Source of the DNA: CAZSRX01 sp964609675 [NCBI: uncultured Bacteroidota bacterium]
GTDB lineage: Bacteria > CLD3 > SB21
Direction of reading: 5' to 3'
Length of the DNA stretch: 64,000 bases
Assembly (NCBI GenBank): GCA_964609675.1
Contig: CAZSRX010000002.1
Span: 79,622-143,621 of the forward strand
The position numbers and the translations under genes are program-made. The notes under the pieces are model-generated. The model saw only the letters and a program-made list of their open reading frames with translations. It ran no database searches and was not told the DNA's origin. This document shows, in pieces, positions 1 to 11,192 of this stretch (its first letter is position 1; the number at the start of each line of letters is the position of its first letter).

Positions 1-1324
1 AGGGCACCGACAGCGAAGGCACCCCGGCGATGTTGATGTTCACCGTAAATACGTCCGAAAGATACATGGCTAATGGATCGTCCGTTTTTTCCCCGATTTT
101 AAACGCCGTAGTCGGCGAGGTGGGCGCCAGAATGCAGTCCACTTTCGCGGGACCCTGAAAAACACGGTCAAAATCCGATTTGATCAGCGTACGGACTTTC
201 TGGGCTTTGCGGTAATACGCGTCATAATAACCCGCGCTGAGTACGTACGTGCCGAGCATGATGCGGCGTTTGACTTCGGCGCCGAAGCCCTCGCTGCGGC
301 TGCGAACAAACGCTTCAACGGCAGAAGCCGGTTTCCCGCTGCGCCGTGTATAACGAATGCCGTCATAGCGCGCCAAATTGGACGAGGCCTCGGCAGTGGT
401 CAATATATAATACGTCGCGATGCCATATTCCGTATGCGGCAGGGAGACATTCACGATTTCAGCGCCGGCTTTTGAGAGTTTTTCTATAGTGGTTTTTACA
501 GCGTTCTCTACATCCGGTTGCATGCCGTCAATAAAATATTCTCTCGGAATACCGATGCGCAGATTGCGGACTCCTTTCATCAGCGATTCGCTATAATCCG
601 GAACCGGATTTTTTGATGTGGTGGAATCCTTTTCATCCCAGCCGGCCATTACACGCGTTACCGCCGCTACATCTTCCACCGTGTTGGCCATCGGGCCGAT
701 TTGATCAAATGAGGAAGCAAAAGCCGCCAGCCCATACCGGGATACGCGGCCGTAAGTCGGTTTGAGGCCAACGATACCGCAGAAGCTCGCCGGCAGACGC
801 ACCGAGCCGCCCGTCTCGGAACCGAGAGACGCCGTAGCCATATTAGCCGCTACGCATACGGCGCTGCCGCCGCTGGAACCTCCCGGAACCCGTTCCGGAT
901 CCATCGGATTTTTAACCGGGCCGAATGCGGAATTTTCATTCGATGAACCCATCGCAAATTCATCCAGATTGGCCTTACCGATGATAATCGCGTCCGCAGC
1001 CTCAAGCCGCTGCACCACGGTGGCGTCGTAAGGCGATACGTAATTCTCCAGAATGCGTGACCCGCAGGTGTTGCGCTCATTTTTTACCATAATCGCATCC
1101 TTGACGGCAATGACCATACCCGCCAGCGCCCCGGCCTGGTTGTTATGTATGTTCCGCTGAACAACCGAACAACGGGCTTTGAGTTTATCTTCCGAAAATA
1201 CGGTTATATAAGCGTTCAGATGCCGGTTACGGTCAATATGCCGCAGATAATCCCGGACAATTTGTTCACAATCCGTTTCGCCGTTCAGCAGCTTGCGGCG
1301 GATTTCGCTGTAGGTCCAATTCAA
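1..1324 (-). CDS. gatA: Glutamyl-tRNA(Gln) amidotransferase subunit A (partial, C-terminus off window)
   Basis: Amidase-signature subunit of the GatCAB complex, which converts misacylated Glu-tRNA(Gln) or Asp-tRNA(Asn) to the amide form in the cytoplasm. The reverse-strand translation shows the family hallmarks: the catalytic lysine in 'IAVKDAI', the glycine/serine loop 'PGGSSGGSA' and 'ETGGSVRLPASFCGIVGLKP'. About 440 residues are visible and the C-terminal end runs off the left edge. I chose a TTG start at 1322-1324 (protein begins MNWTYSEIRRKL) because AGGAG lies seven bases upstream and no ATG lies nearby. It reads in the same direction as tatA but is separated from it by a terminator, so it probably has its own promoter. 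The family assignment is secure. Confidence 0.95.
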   Translation of the reverse strand, partial: MNWTYSEIRRKLLNGETDCEQIVRDYLRHIDRNRHLNAYITVFSEDKLKARCSVVQRNIHNNQAGALAGMVIAVKDAIMVKNERNTCGSRILENYVSPYDATVVQRLEAADAIIIGKANLDEFAMGSSNENSAFGPVKNPMDPERVPGGSSGGSAVCVAANMATASLGSETGGSVRLPASFCGIVGLKPTYGRVSRYGLAAFASSFDQIGPMANTVEDVAAVTRVMAGWDEKDSTTSKNPVPDYSESLMKGVRNLRIGIPREYFIDGMQPDVENAVKTTIEKLSKAGAEIVNVSLPHTEYGIATYYILTTAEASSNLARYDGIRYTRRSGKPASAVEAFVRSRSEGFGAEVKRRIMLGTYVLSAGYYDAYYRKAQKVRTLIKSDFDRVFQGPAKVDCILAPTSPTTAFKIGEKTDDPLAMYLSDVFTVNINIAGVPSLSVP

Positions 1325-1348
1325 AAGTAATCTCCTGTTTGGTATTAT

Positions 1349-1374
1349 AAAAAAATCCCGTTTACACGGGATTT
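1349..1374 (-). terminator. Rho-independent terminator after tatA
   Basis: On the minus strand an AAATCCCG / CGGGATTT stem with a six-base loop is followed by a run of T. It sits 30 bases past the tatA stop and just before the gatA ribosome binding site. Confidence 0.75.
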
Positions 1375-1403
1375 AAAATCCTGAAAATTTTTTTTAACGG
1401 CAA

Positions 1404-1586
1404 TCACTTTTTCTCGCCGCTTTCGGATATCCCCTTTTTGATTTCTTCCTCCGTCGCGTTCATAGCGCGCTTGAATTCACGTATTCCTTTACCCAATCCC
1501 TGCGCAAATTCTGGAATTTTTTTGGCGCCAAATAATATAAGGATGGCAATACATATAATAATAATTTCCGGCATTCCTAAATTCAT
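1404..1586 (-). CDS. tatA: Sec-independent (twin-arginine) translocase subunit TatA/E
   Basis: Small 60-residue pore-forming component of the twin-arginine translocase, which exports folded proteins across the inner membrane. It has the usual architecture: one N-terminal membrane helix (about residues 5-20), the 'LFGAKKIPEFAQGLGKGIREFK' hinge and amphipathic helix (written here as a family description spanning residues 18-39), and a short charged tail. AAGGAGC precedes the ATG. The family is TatA/TatE rather than TatB because of its short length and the FG motif. tatC is not in this window. A twin-arginine substrate is encoded at 52891 (TldD-like). Confidence 0.92.
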   Translation of the reverse strand: MNLGMPEIIIICIAILILFGAKKIPEFAQGLGKGIREFKRAMNATEEEIKKGISESGEKK

Positions 1587-1848
1587 GATAGCTCCTTGTA
1601 TTTTTATTGACTTAATAATAACAGTTTACTTTGTTTTTATAAAATATGCAAGCGTTTTTATGTGATTTTTGCGCGTCCAACCGATAAAAAATCCAACGCA
1701 AACATCAAATGCTATCGGCAATAAAAACTCGCAGACGAAAAAATCCTTATTAAAACTTGAAATTAAGAATATTTTTTTTTAAATATGAATGTTTTGTAAA
1801 TTTTAAATTGACGATGATTTTATAATCCTATTATCAGGAGAACCGGTT
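1587..1848. promoter_or_regulatory. AT-rich divergent intergenic region upstream of dnaN
   Basis: A 262-base AT-rich gap separates leftward tatA/gatA from rightward dnaN. TATAAT occurs near 1821 and AGGAG precedes the dnaN ATG. A divergent gap beside dnaN-recF-gyrB is a plausible place for a replication origin, but I found no consensus DnaA box (TTATNCACA) on either strand and dnaA is absent, so this is only a location to test. Confidence 0.35.
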
Positions 1849-2961
1849 ATGAAATTTACTGTATCTCAGGCCGAATTGAGCAAGGCTTTATCCCGGGTTT
1901 TCAGCGTGGTTCCGGTAAAAACAACCTTACCCTTGCTGAGCAACATCCGGCTGGTGGCTGAAAAGGGCGAACTGCAGCTTACGGCCTCGGATCTGGACGT
2001 TTCCATAACTACCAAAGTGCGCATCGATTCCGGTAAAACCGGTACCATGACAGTGCCGGCCAAACCGTTCAACGAACTGATTAAAAACCTTCCGAATATA
2101 CCCCTGCAGATTGAATCCGACGCTCAGTATAAGCTGTATGTTCGCTGTGATAGGGGCGAATACCGTCTGTCCGGCGAACCTGACGACGATTATCCCGCGT
2201 TACCGGTAGTAGATGAAAAAGGCTCCCTGAAAATTGACGCGCGGCAGTTGTCCCGCATGATTAGCAAAACGGTTTTTGCCGTTTCGTCCGATCCCCTTCG
2301 CGTCGCCCTGACCGGCGTGCTGATGCAAATCTCGGTCAAAGAATTCCGCATGGTCGCTACTGACGGCCATCGCCTTTCGCGCATATCGTATGACCAGTTT
2401 GAATCTTCGCTGATTGACCCGCTGGATGTGATTGTTCCTGCCAAAGCCCTCAGCGAAGTCGCCAAGGACAGCAAAGACGCCACTACGATTAATTTCGGCG
2501 ATAACCATATTCGTTTTGACATGGGCGATACCCAGATTTACAGCCGCATCCTCCAGGAAACCTATCCCGACTATGAGCGCGTTATTCCCGTGGAAAACAA
2601 CAAACGTCTCACCACGGAGACCTCCGCTTTGCTGGAGGCGTTCAAACGCGTATCCATATTCGCCAATCCGATAACCCATCAGATCCAGCTTTCGATGCAG
2701 AAAGACCTTCTGCAGGTAACCGCCGAAGACATCGACGGCGGCAGTACCGGCACCGAAAAAGTCTCTGTGGAATACGAAGGCGAACCCTTGCAAATCGGAT
2801 ACAATTCCAATCTGCTCTTATCGGTGCTGAACAACGTGGATACCAAGGAAGTCACGATACAGTTTAAGACCTCCACCAGCGCCGGGATCATTACGCCCAT
2901 TCAGCAGGCCGAGCACGAACAGCAGATGTTCCTGGTGATGCCTGTGCGTATCAATAAGTAA
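1849..2961 (+). CDS. dnaN: DNA polymerase III sliding clamp (beta subunit)
   Basis: Ring-shaped processivity clamp that tethers DNA polymerase III and other enzymes to DNA. The 370-residue length is normal for the three-domain clamp. The start MKFTVSQAELSKAL, the central 'MVATDGHRLS' motif and the C-terminal 'FLVMPVRIN' signature are diagnostic; the last forms part of the partner-binding pocket. A good AGGAG lies before the ATG. It leads a tight cluster with recF, a DciA-like gene and gyrB, the usual replication cluster, but dnaA is missing from its usual position upstream. Confidence 0.98.
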   Translation: MKFTVSQAELSKALSRVFSVVPVKTTLPLLSNIRLVAEKGELQLTASDLDVSITTKVRIDSGKTGTMTVPAKPFNELIKNLPNIPLQIESDAQYKLYVRCDRGEYRLSGEPDDDYPALPVVDEKGSLKIDARQLSRMISKTVFAVSSDPLRVALTGVLMQISVKEFRMVATDGHRLSRISYDQFESSLIDPLDVIVPAKALSEVAKDSKDATTINFGDNHIRFDMGDTQIYSRILQETYPDYERVIPVENNKRLTTETSALLEAFKRVSIFANPITHQIQLSMQKDLLQVTAEDIDGGSTGTEKVSVEYEGEPLQIGYNSNLLLSVLNNVDTKEVTIQFKTSTSAGIITPIQQAEHEQQMFLVMPVRINK

Positions 2962-2982
2962 TCCGGGACACCCCTGCGGATT

Positions 2983-4137
2983 ATGCGGATTCATAACTTG
3001 CGAATGATTCACTTCAGAAATTACGACACAGCCGAACTGGAATTCCACAACGACGTTAATATCATCGGAGGAGCAAACGGAACCGGAAAAACTTCCATTC
3101 TCGAAGCGATCCATTACCTGTGCCTTTCACGCAGTTTTAAGACCGTCGAAGACCGTGTGGCCTTAAATTGGAATGCGACCGCTTTTGATCTGGAAGGCAC
3201 CTTTATTGTCGACGACTCCTCGCTGGACACGGGCACTATCCGCAGCCACGTCAAAATTTCTTACAACGGTACGGCGGGCAAAGTCATTTACATGGATCAT
3301 AAAAAAGTTGAACGTTTCTCGCAGATGATCGGCGCCTATCCGGTAGTGATCTCTGCGCCCGAAGACGTGGCCATAGTAAACGGCGCTCCCGTGGATCGGC
3401 GGCGTTTTCTGGATATAGCCCTATCTCAGCTTTATCCGACCTATCTGAGGGATTTACAAGATTACCGCAAAATTGTCCGCCAACGCAATACGCTGCTGAA
3501 CACAGAACCGTTTCAGGACGATACGCTGTATTCATGGGACAGTACGCTCATTGCAACAGGAACGCGAATTACTGCACAACGCATACGGTTTGTGCAGTCC
3601 TTTGCCCCGCTGGTTGAACGCATGTATCATCAGATTTCCGGCAAGCAGGAAACCGTCCGCTTATTATACCGCTCCTCGATGGACAATTACGGACCCGTTG
3701 AGGCTGTGACTGAGACAAACCGGTCGGAAGAATCATTAGCCACGGCATTCCGTGAAGCGCTAAAAAAAAACCGCTCCCGGGAAATCCTTAGGAAAACCAC
3801 GCTGGTCGGGCCGCATAAGGACGATCTGCTCTTGATGATGAATAATAAACTGCTTCGCGATTACGGTTCCCAGGGACAATTTAAAACTCTGGCTGTTGCG
3901 GTTAAAATTGCTGAGTATCTTTTTCTGCTGGCCCATAAAGATCAGAAACCGATTCTTCTTCTGGACGATGTGTTTTCGGAACTGGACGAGAGCCGTCGCG
4001 CGGCGCTCATGGAATCCTTCAGCGAAACCGGACAGGTGTTTTTAACCACCGCTCAGACGGAACCCAACATCACACTTAGCCGACCGGTCAAATATTTCCA
4101 TGTTGCGGCCAACGGCATTGAAGCACGGATGAATTAG
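2983..4137 (+). CDS. recF: DNA replication and repair protein RecF
   Basis: SMC-like ATPase that helps load RecA at single-strand gaps. The protein is 384 residues, normal for RecF. It begins MRIHNLRMIHFRNYD and carries the Walker A motif 'GGANGTGKTSILEAI' (about residues 29-43), 'VVISAPEDVAIVNGAP' followed by 'RRRFLD', and a Walker B 'PILLLDDVFSELD' near residue 325. It lies 21 bases after dnaN and one base before the DciA-like gene, so the cluster is probably co-transcribed. The Shine-Dalgarno sequence is weak, consistent with reinitiation after dnaN. Confidence 0.97.
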   Translation: MRIHNLRMIHFRNYDTAELEFHNDVNIIGGANGTGKTSILEAIHYLCLSRSFKTVEDRVALNWNATAFDLEGTFIVDDSSLDTGTIRSHVKISYNGTAGKVIYMDHKKVERFSQMIGAYPVVISAPEDVAIVNGAPVDRRRFLDIALSQLYPTYLRDLQDYRKIVRQRNTLLNTEPFQDDTLYSWDSTLIATGTRITAQRIRFVQSFAPLVERMYHQISGKQETVRLLYRSSMDNYGPVEAVTETNRSEESLATAFREALKKNRSREILRKTTLVGPHKDDLLLMMNNKLLRDYGSQGQFKTLAVAVKIAEYLFLLAHKDQKPILLLDDVFSELDESRRAALMESFSETGQVFLTTAQTEPNITLSRPVKYFHVAANGIEARMN

Positions 4138-4138
4138 A

Positions 4139-4432
4139 ATGACAAAGGACAACCCAACAAAAGAAGTCGGGCAGGTGCTGAATGACCTGATTGATAACCT
4201 TGGGCTCCGAAAACGGATTCATGAACAGCGTGCCGTGGTTGAATTCGAGACCATTATGGGCAGCGATTTCTGCAAGAGAGCCGAACCGGTACGCATCGAT
4301 CACGGCGTATTGTTTCTGAAAGTCATCCATAGCGTCTGGCGGCAGGAATTGTTTTATCAGAAGGAACTCATTAAAACCCGCATCAATGATTATTTTAAGG
4401 AAGAAATCATTAAAGATATCATTTTCCGGTAA
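4139..4432 (+). CDS. DUF721 / DciA-like protein
   Basis: A 97-residue protein of the DUF721 family, related to the N-terminal domain of DciA, which is regarded as the ancestral loader of the replicative helicase DnaB in bacteria lacking DnaC/DnaI. Visible features are the N-terminal helical segment 'VGQVLNDLIDNLGL', 'AVVEFETIMG' and the conserved strand 'GVLFLKVIHSVWRQEL', typical of the family. It starts one base after recF ends and lies 33 bases before gyrB, the position DUF721 genes often occupy. The helicase-loader role is inferred from the family and was not shown for this short form. Confidence 0.85.
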   Translation: MTKDNPTKEVGQVLNDLIDNLGLRKRIHEQRAVVEFETIMGSDFCKRAEPVRIDHGVLFLKVIHSVWRQELFYQKELIKTRINDYFKEEIIKDIIFR

Positions 4433-6403
<1,971 letters not shown>

Positions 6404-6421
6404 CATTTCTTTCCGAAATAA

Positions 6422-6458
6422 AAAAAAGCCTGTTTGTAATTTGCAAACAGGCTTTTTT
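6422..6458. terminator. Bidirectional terminator between gyrB and the M13 peptidase gene
   Basis: GCCTGTTTG (6428-6436) pairs perfectly with CAAACAGGC (6444-6452), and the stem is extended by A and T runs on the two sides, so it can terminate both converging transcripts. Confidence 0.9.
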
Positions 6459-6471
6459 ATTAGGCTATAAC

Positions 6472-8517
6472 CTACCAGATTTTAATTCGGTCCTTTTCCG
6501 CGCGGTACAGTTTGTTGTTTTCGGTTATGTTGGGAAACGCTTTATAGAATTCAGGCATATTGAATAATGGCCCGTTGATGCGGAATTTAGCCGGTGAATG
6601 TACGTCCTCAAGCACCCGGCGCCGCAACGCCTTATCGGTGATGTTACCGCGCCACACCTGCGCCCAGGAGAGGAAGAAGCGTTGGTCATCCGTAAATCCT
6701 TTGATGGGCGCGGGCTTATCTTTTCCGGCCAGTGATAACTGATACGCCTGATAAGCAATATTCAGCCCGCCCAGGTCGGCGATATTCTCACCAAGAGTCA
6801 ACTCGCCGTTGACATGAAACGTATCAATGGCTACAAACTGATTAAACTGATGCACCAGAGGTTGCGTCTGTTCTTTAAACGCCTGGGCATCTTTTTCTGT
6901 CCACCAGTCCTTAAGATTACCATTCAGATCATACTGTCGGCCCTGGTCATCAAAGCCGTGAGTCATTTCGTGACCGATTACCACGCCGATGCCGCCGTAA
7001 TTTACGGCATCATCCGCGTCCATATCAAAAAACGGCGGCTGGAGTATGGCGGCGGGAAAGACAATTTCGTTACGGTTCGGGCTGTAATAGGCGTTGACGG
7101 TCTGCGGCGTCATCCCCCATTCTTCGGGATCCACGGGCTTGCCGATTTTGTCCATGGTATATTTAAAATCAAACCGGTTGGAAGCCAGAACATTTTTACA
7201 ATACGAATCCCGGGTCACTTCCAGACCGGAGTAATCGCGCCATTTATTCGGATAGCCGACTTTCACGCCGATTTTTTCTAATTTTTTTAGCGCTTGTTTT
7301 TTTGTATCCTCAGTCATCCAGGTCAGGTTTTCAATACGGAGTTTCATGGCCTTTCGCAGGTTTTCCACTAAAGCAACCATGCGCTCTTTGGCGCGCGCGG
7401 GAAAATACTTCTCCACGTACATTTGTCCGACCAGTTCGCCTAAGGCCCCGTCCGTTGTATTTAATACCCGCTTCCACCGTTCTTCCTGCTTCATGCGGCC
7501 GGAAAGTGTTTTTTCATAAAATTCGTAATGCGCCACATCGAACTCGCGGCTCAGATACGGCGCCATAGCGTTTATAACTTTGTATTTCAAAAAAAGCTTC
7601 CAGTCATCTACGGGCCGCGACGTAACCATAGCGCCCATTTCTTTGATAAAATCCGGCTGGCCAATATTAATTTCCCTGATACCGCTATAACCGATATCGG
7701 TTACAAAATTATTCCAGTTAAAGTCGGGCGTCAGCGTGTTTAACGCGTCCATGTTCTTTTTATTGTAATTAAGCTGAGGATCTCGGCATTCCACCAGCGA
7801 GCGGGAAGCTTTAGCCAGAGCGGTTTCCATCGCCATGACGGTCTGGGCATTTTTCGCGGCAGCGGTTTGGTCCGCCTGCAGTAACTCAAATAATTTCCCG
7901 AGATAGGCCAGATACGCTTCACGGATTTTTACAAAGGATTCGCCTTTGTTGAAATAGTAATCCTTTTCCGGCAATCCAAGGCCGCCCTGCCAGATATTCG
8001 CAATGACCGCTTCGCTGTTTTTTTCGTCCAGTCCGGAATAAATATAAAACAGCGGATAAATCTGCATCGCCGTCATTTCCGCAATCACTTTCCGTACGTC
8101 AGCCGGCGTCTTCATTTCGTCGATCTTACGAAAAATATCCGAAAGCGGCTGAATGCCCGCCTTCTCAATCGCAACCGAATCCAAGCCCGAAGCGTAAAAA
8201 TCGGCTATTTTCTGAGCGACTGAGCCTTTGGGATTGTCGGTTTTTTTGGAAAGGTCTTCAAACATAGCCTTGATGCGATTTTCATTCGTCTCACGGAGTT
8301 CCGTAAAAGCCGAATAGCCGGTTTTATCTTCCGGCACGGGATGGGCTTTGAGCCAGCCGCCGTTAGCATATTGGTAAAAATCATCACCCGGCGCCATGGT
8401 AGTATCCATATTCGATGGATTAATCGCAAGATTGTCAAGCGGCCTCGCGCAGCTTATCATTAAGGCAACGCCGCTGACCCATAATAGCGCATACAGTCTT
8501 TGGATTCTCAGATTCAT
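6472..8517 (-). CDS. M13 family metallopeptidase lipoprotein (neprilysin/PepO-like)
   Basis: Zinc endopeptidase of the neprilysin/endothelin-converting enzyme family, expected to cut oligopeptides outside the inner membrane. The 681-residue protein has an N-terminal lipoprotein-type signal ending at Cys23 ('LMISCARP'), the M13_N domain across roughly residues 45-430, then the zinc motif 'VVIGHEMTHGFDDQGRQYD' (HExxH) and 'ENIADLGGLNIAY', which supplies the third zinc ligand (ENxxD). 'FPAAILQPPFF' and 'NAYYSPNRNEIVFPA' are also typical. The C-terminal Trp of animal M13 enzymes is retained ('RIKIW'). It is convergent with gyrB and appears monocistronic. Confidence 0.95.
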   Translation of the reverse strand: MNLRIQRLYALLWVSGVALMISCARPLDNLAINPSNMDTTMAPGDDFYQYANGGWLKAHPVPEDKTGYSAFTELRETNENRIKAMFEDLSKKTDNPKGSVAQKIADFYASGLDSVAIEKAGIQPLSDIFRKIDEMKTPADVRKVIAEMTAMQIYPLFYIYSGLDEKNSEAVIANIWQGGLGLPEKDYYFNKGESFVKIREAYLAYLGKLFELLQADQTAAAKNAQTVMAMETALAKASRSLVECRDPQLNYNKKNMDALNTLTPDFNWNNFVTDIGYSGIREINIGQPDFIKEMGAMVTSRPVDDWKLFLKYKVINAMAPYLSREFDVAHYEFYEKTLSGRMKQEERWKRVLNTTDGALGELVGQMYVEKYFPARAKERMVALVENLRKAMKLRIENLTWMTEDTKKQALKKLEKIGVKVGYPNKWRDYSGLEVTRDSYCKNVLASNRFDFKYTMDKIGKPVDPEEWGMTPQTVNAYYSPNRNEIVFPAAILQPPFFDMDADDAVNYGGIGVVIGHEMTHGFDDQGRQYDLNGNLKDWWTEKDAQAFKEQTQPLVHQFNQFVAIDTFHVNGELTLGENIADLGGLNIAYQAYQLSLAGKDKPAPIKGFTDDQRFFLSWAQVWRGNITDKALRRRVLEDVHSPAKFRINGPLFNMPEFYKAFPNITENNKLYRAEKDRIKIW

Positions 8518-8642
8518 TTCTTACCTCGTAGGGGTTAAAGTGAGTACCGTTATTATAAATTCGGTTTCTTATACGTAATAAAGTTAATTTAGTTTCGATT
8601 ATTTTTTAATGATCAGAAAATACAAGTTTGTTACGATAATGC

Positions 8643-10058
8643 TCAAAAACAGCGTGCGGTCTCTTTGATGAAATTCCAGGTGGCCCGGATGTCGTCCTGC
8701 GTGGTACTGCTGTTGCCGATGGCTAATCGCAGGGTATAACGCTCTTTCAGTTTGGTATGCGTCAGAAACATTCGCCCGCTTTGATTCAGTTGCGAGAGTA
8801 AATTTTCATTAATCGTATTGAGTGTAGATTCATCCTGGACGCGCGGAGGATGATAGCGGAAACAGACTAAACTGAAAAGCACCGGCGCTAAAATTTCAAA
8901 ATCAGGTTCCGACACGATCTGTTTTTCCAGCCATCGCGCGTATTCCATATGATCAGAGATTATCTGGCGCAAGCCGTCGGTGCCATAGTGCCGAATAACA
9001 AACCAAAGCTTCAGCGCCCGGAACCGGCGTCCCAGCTGGATTCCCCAGTCGCGGTAATTGTTGACCAGAGCGTCCGCGTCGGTTTTCAGATACTCCGGCG
9101 TGATGGCAAAGGTTTTAATCAACCTTTCCTTATCTCGGACAAAGTATGCCGTGCAATCAAAGTTGGTCAGCATCCATTTGTGCGGATTAATAACGATGGT
9201 GTCGGCTAAATCGATGCCCGCGGCCATCCGGCGCATGTCCGGAAGGATGAGGGCGGTGCCGGCATATGCGGCATCCACATGATACCAGCTGTTGTAACGG
9301 CGGGCTATGGCGCCGATGGCATCCAGAGGATCAACCGCCGCGGTAGCCGTTGTACCAAATGTGCCGATAACCGCTAAGGGCGTATAACCGTCCCGTACAT
9401 CTTTGGCTATAGCGCGTTCCAATTCATCCGGCAGCATGGCGTGATCAGGCCCGGATTTAATTTTCACAAGATGCTGGTGCCCGATGCCCGCTATACGTAC
9501 AGCTTTATCCACGGAAGAATGCGCATGTTCGGAAGCAAAAACCCGGAACCGGTAGGTACGATCGTAACCGTTCCGGTTAATGGCGTAACCGCTTTTGACT
9601 TCGCGGGCCGTCAGCAGGGAGACCAGCGTGGCAGTGGAGGCCGTATCCTGAATCACGCCGCTATAATCCGACGGCAGGCCGTACATGGAACGGAGCCACT
9701 CCATCATTCGTTCCTCGAGTTCCTCAGCGGCGGGCGAGGTCAGCCAGATCATGCACTGCGCCCCGAGCGTGGCCGTCAGCATCTCCGCCAGCACCGATGG
9801 TTCGCTGCGTCCGGCCGGAAAATACCCGTAGAAATCCGGATGCTGCCAGTGCGTCATTCCGGGCAGGATAACGGTCTTAAAATCCCTGAACAGATCGTCT
9901 ATGGATTCCCCTCTGGACGGCGGCTCTGCGGGAAGCTTTGCCTTGATATCGCCGGGCTTTACTTTTGGAAGAACCGGATATTCCCTGACAGACCGGAAAT
10001 AGCCGTCCATCCACTCAAGAAATTCCAAACCATATTTTTTAAAATCACCCGGATGCAT
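8643..10058 (-). CDS. Group II PLP-dependent amino-acid decarboxylase (aromatic-amino-acid decarboxylase-like)
   Basis: Pyridoxal-phosphate decarboxylase of the AADC/tyrosine/histidine decarboxylase group. The 471-residue protein has the N-terminal segment 'FLEWMDGYFRSVREYPV' that forms the dimer interface, 'GMTHWQHPDFYGYFPA', 'TSPAAEELEERMMEWL', the cofactor aspartate in 'HVDAAYAGTALILP' and the Schiff-base lysine in 'INPHKWMLTNFDC'. This layout is closer to AADC than to glutamate decarboxylase; the exact substrate (Trp, Tyr, Phe or other) cannot be read from sequence. The ATG lies 12 bases after a terminator hairpin and has no recognisable Shine-Dalgarno sequence. Confidence 0.9.
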   Translation of the reverse strand: MHPGDFKKYGLEFLEWMDGYFRSVREYPVLPKVKPGDIKAKLPAEPPSRGESIDDLFRDFKTVILPGMTHWQHPDFYGYFPAGRSEPSVLAEMLTATLGAQCMIWLTSPAAEELEERMMEWLRSMYGLPSDYSGVIQDTASTATLVSLLTAREVKSGYAINRNGYDRTYRFRVFASEHAHSSVDKAVRIAGIGHQHLVKIKSGPDHAMLPDELERAIAKDVRDGYTPLAVIGTFGTTATAAVDPLDAIGAIARRYNSWYHVDAAYAGTALILPDMRRMAAGIDLADTIVINPHKWMLTNFDCTAYFVRDKERLIKTFAITPEYLKTDADALVNNYRDWGIQLGRRFRALKLWFVIRHYGTDGLRQIISDHMEYARWLEKQIVSEPDFEILAPVLFSLVCFRYHPPRVQDESTLNTINENLLSQLNQSGRMFLTHTKLKERYTLRLAIGNSSTTQDDIRATWNFIKETARCF

Positions 10059-10070
10059 GGGTCAAGATAA

Positions 10071-10109
10071 AAAAAAAGTTAAACTTCTCCAAGAAGTTTA
10101 ACTTTTTTT
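10071..10109 (-). terminator. Long palindromic terminator after the M23-like gene
   Basis: An 18-bp perfect stem (10071-10088 with 10092-10109) with a three-base loop and A/T-run ends. Its core is almost identical to the hairpin at 12580-12610. Confidence 0.85.
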
Positions 10110-10145
10110 CATCGAAAAAATTGTTCGTTTTTTAACAGGTATTTC

Positions 10146-11192
10146 CTACCTGGGCAGATTAATCACGCCCATCGGGTCGAGCAAGTCGGAACGGCGCTGG
10201 TAATTTTTATAAGGAACATACCAGTATGTGCTATTACTGGAATTGGTCAGCGAGCCGCTGCCGTTGCCCATATACATTTCCAGATGCAGCATGTACGAGC
10301 CGCCGATGTTATTGCGGATGATTTGCCCGATGACCTGGCCTTTGGATACGCGGTTGCCGGCGCGGAACGTGGAGGTGATTTCACAATACCGCGCGATGGT
10401 GCCGTCGTCATTTTTCACTTCAAGGGCATAAGTACCGCCGTAGAACAAATAATAATTCAACACGGTGCCGCTGGTCATGGCAACGACGTTGGTACCGGGA
10501 CCGTTGGTGGGAACGAGATCCACGCCGGCATGCGCGCGCGCGCCTCCGTCGCGGGATGCGCCGAAATAACGGGAACCGCTGTAAATGTCAAGCACGCTGC
10601 TCTTCACCGGAAACACCCACGATGCGATACGGGAACCCCAGAAATCGCCGGAAAGACCGGTCAGATACATCCAGGTATTTGAACCGACAATACCGTCTGA
10701 TGACAGGCCGTTTTTCGACTGGAAATTTTTAACCGCTGTTTCGGTACCGCTTCCGAATGCGCCGTCAATGGTCAGGGAATAGCCGAATTTATTTTTCAGC
10801 AGATCCTGCACGGCTTTCACCGCCTCTCCGGTACTGCCGTTCTTAACCGTGACGATTAGCTTCTGCCATGTGGCTGAGCCGACGATACCGTCCGCCGTAA
10901 GCCCGTTCGCGCTCTGGAACGATTTGACAACCGTTTCCGTGCCGCTTCCGAAATTGCCGTCTATCGTTATGGAATAGCCGCGGTGCTTGAGAAGGTATTG
11001 TACGGCTTTGACTTCAATTTTGATATCCCCTTTTTTAACAACCGGCCAGCTGACCGCTTCGGTCTTACCAAGAGATTGAGCTTGAAAATTATCACCCGGC
11101 GAGTTAACAATGGTATCGTTGGAACACGAATACATCATCATCGCACTGATAAATAACGCCAAAGCTAAAAATAATCTGTTAGTACTTATCAT
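10146..11192 (-). CDS. Lipoprotein with two peptidoglycan-binding domains and a variant M23 peptidase domain
   Basis: A 348-residue envelope protein. It has a lipoprotein signal (Cys23 in 'MMMYSCSND'), two tandem peptidoglycan-binding type 1 repeats (about residues 55-110 and 115-170, each with 'GxFGSGTExxVKxFQS.NGL..DGIVGSxTW'), then an M23/LytM-like domain. The first zinc motif is present as 'HAGVDLVP'. In the second, the usual HxH reads 'MLHLEMY', so the first His is replaced by Met, and the 'YxH' position reads 'YCEI'. A subfamily with such motifs ('RYGE', 'MLHFEMY') exists, so activity cannot be excluded. AGGAG precedes the ATG. It probably binds or trims cell-wall peptidoglycan. Confidence 0.85.
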   Translation of the reverse strand: MISTNRLFLALALFISAMMMYSCSNDTIVNSPGDNFQAQSLGKTEAVSWPVVKKGDIKIEVKAVQYLLKHRGYSITIDGNFGSGTETVVKSFQSANGLTADGIVGSATWQKLIVTVKNGSTGEAVKAVQDLLKNKFGYSLTIDGAFGSGTETAVKNFQSKNGLSSDGIVGSNTWMYLTGLSGDFWGSRIASWVFPVKSSVLDIYSGSRYFGASRDGGARAHAGVDLVPTNGPGTNVVAMTSGTVLNYYLFYGGTYALEVKNDDGTIARYCEITSTFRAGNRVSKGQVIGQIIRNNIGGSYMLHLEMYMGNGSGSLTNSSNSTYWYVPYKNYQRRSDLLDPMGVINLPR

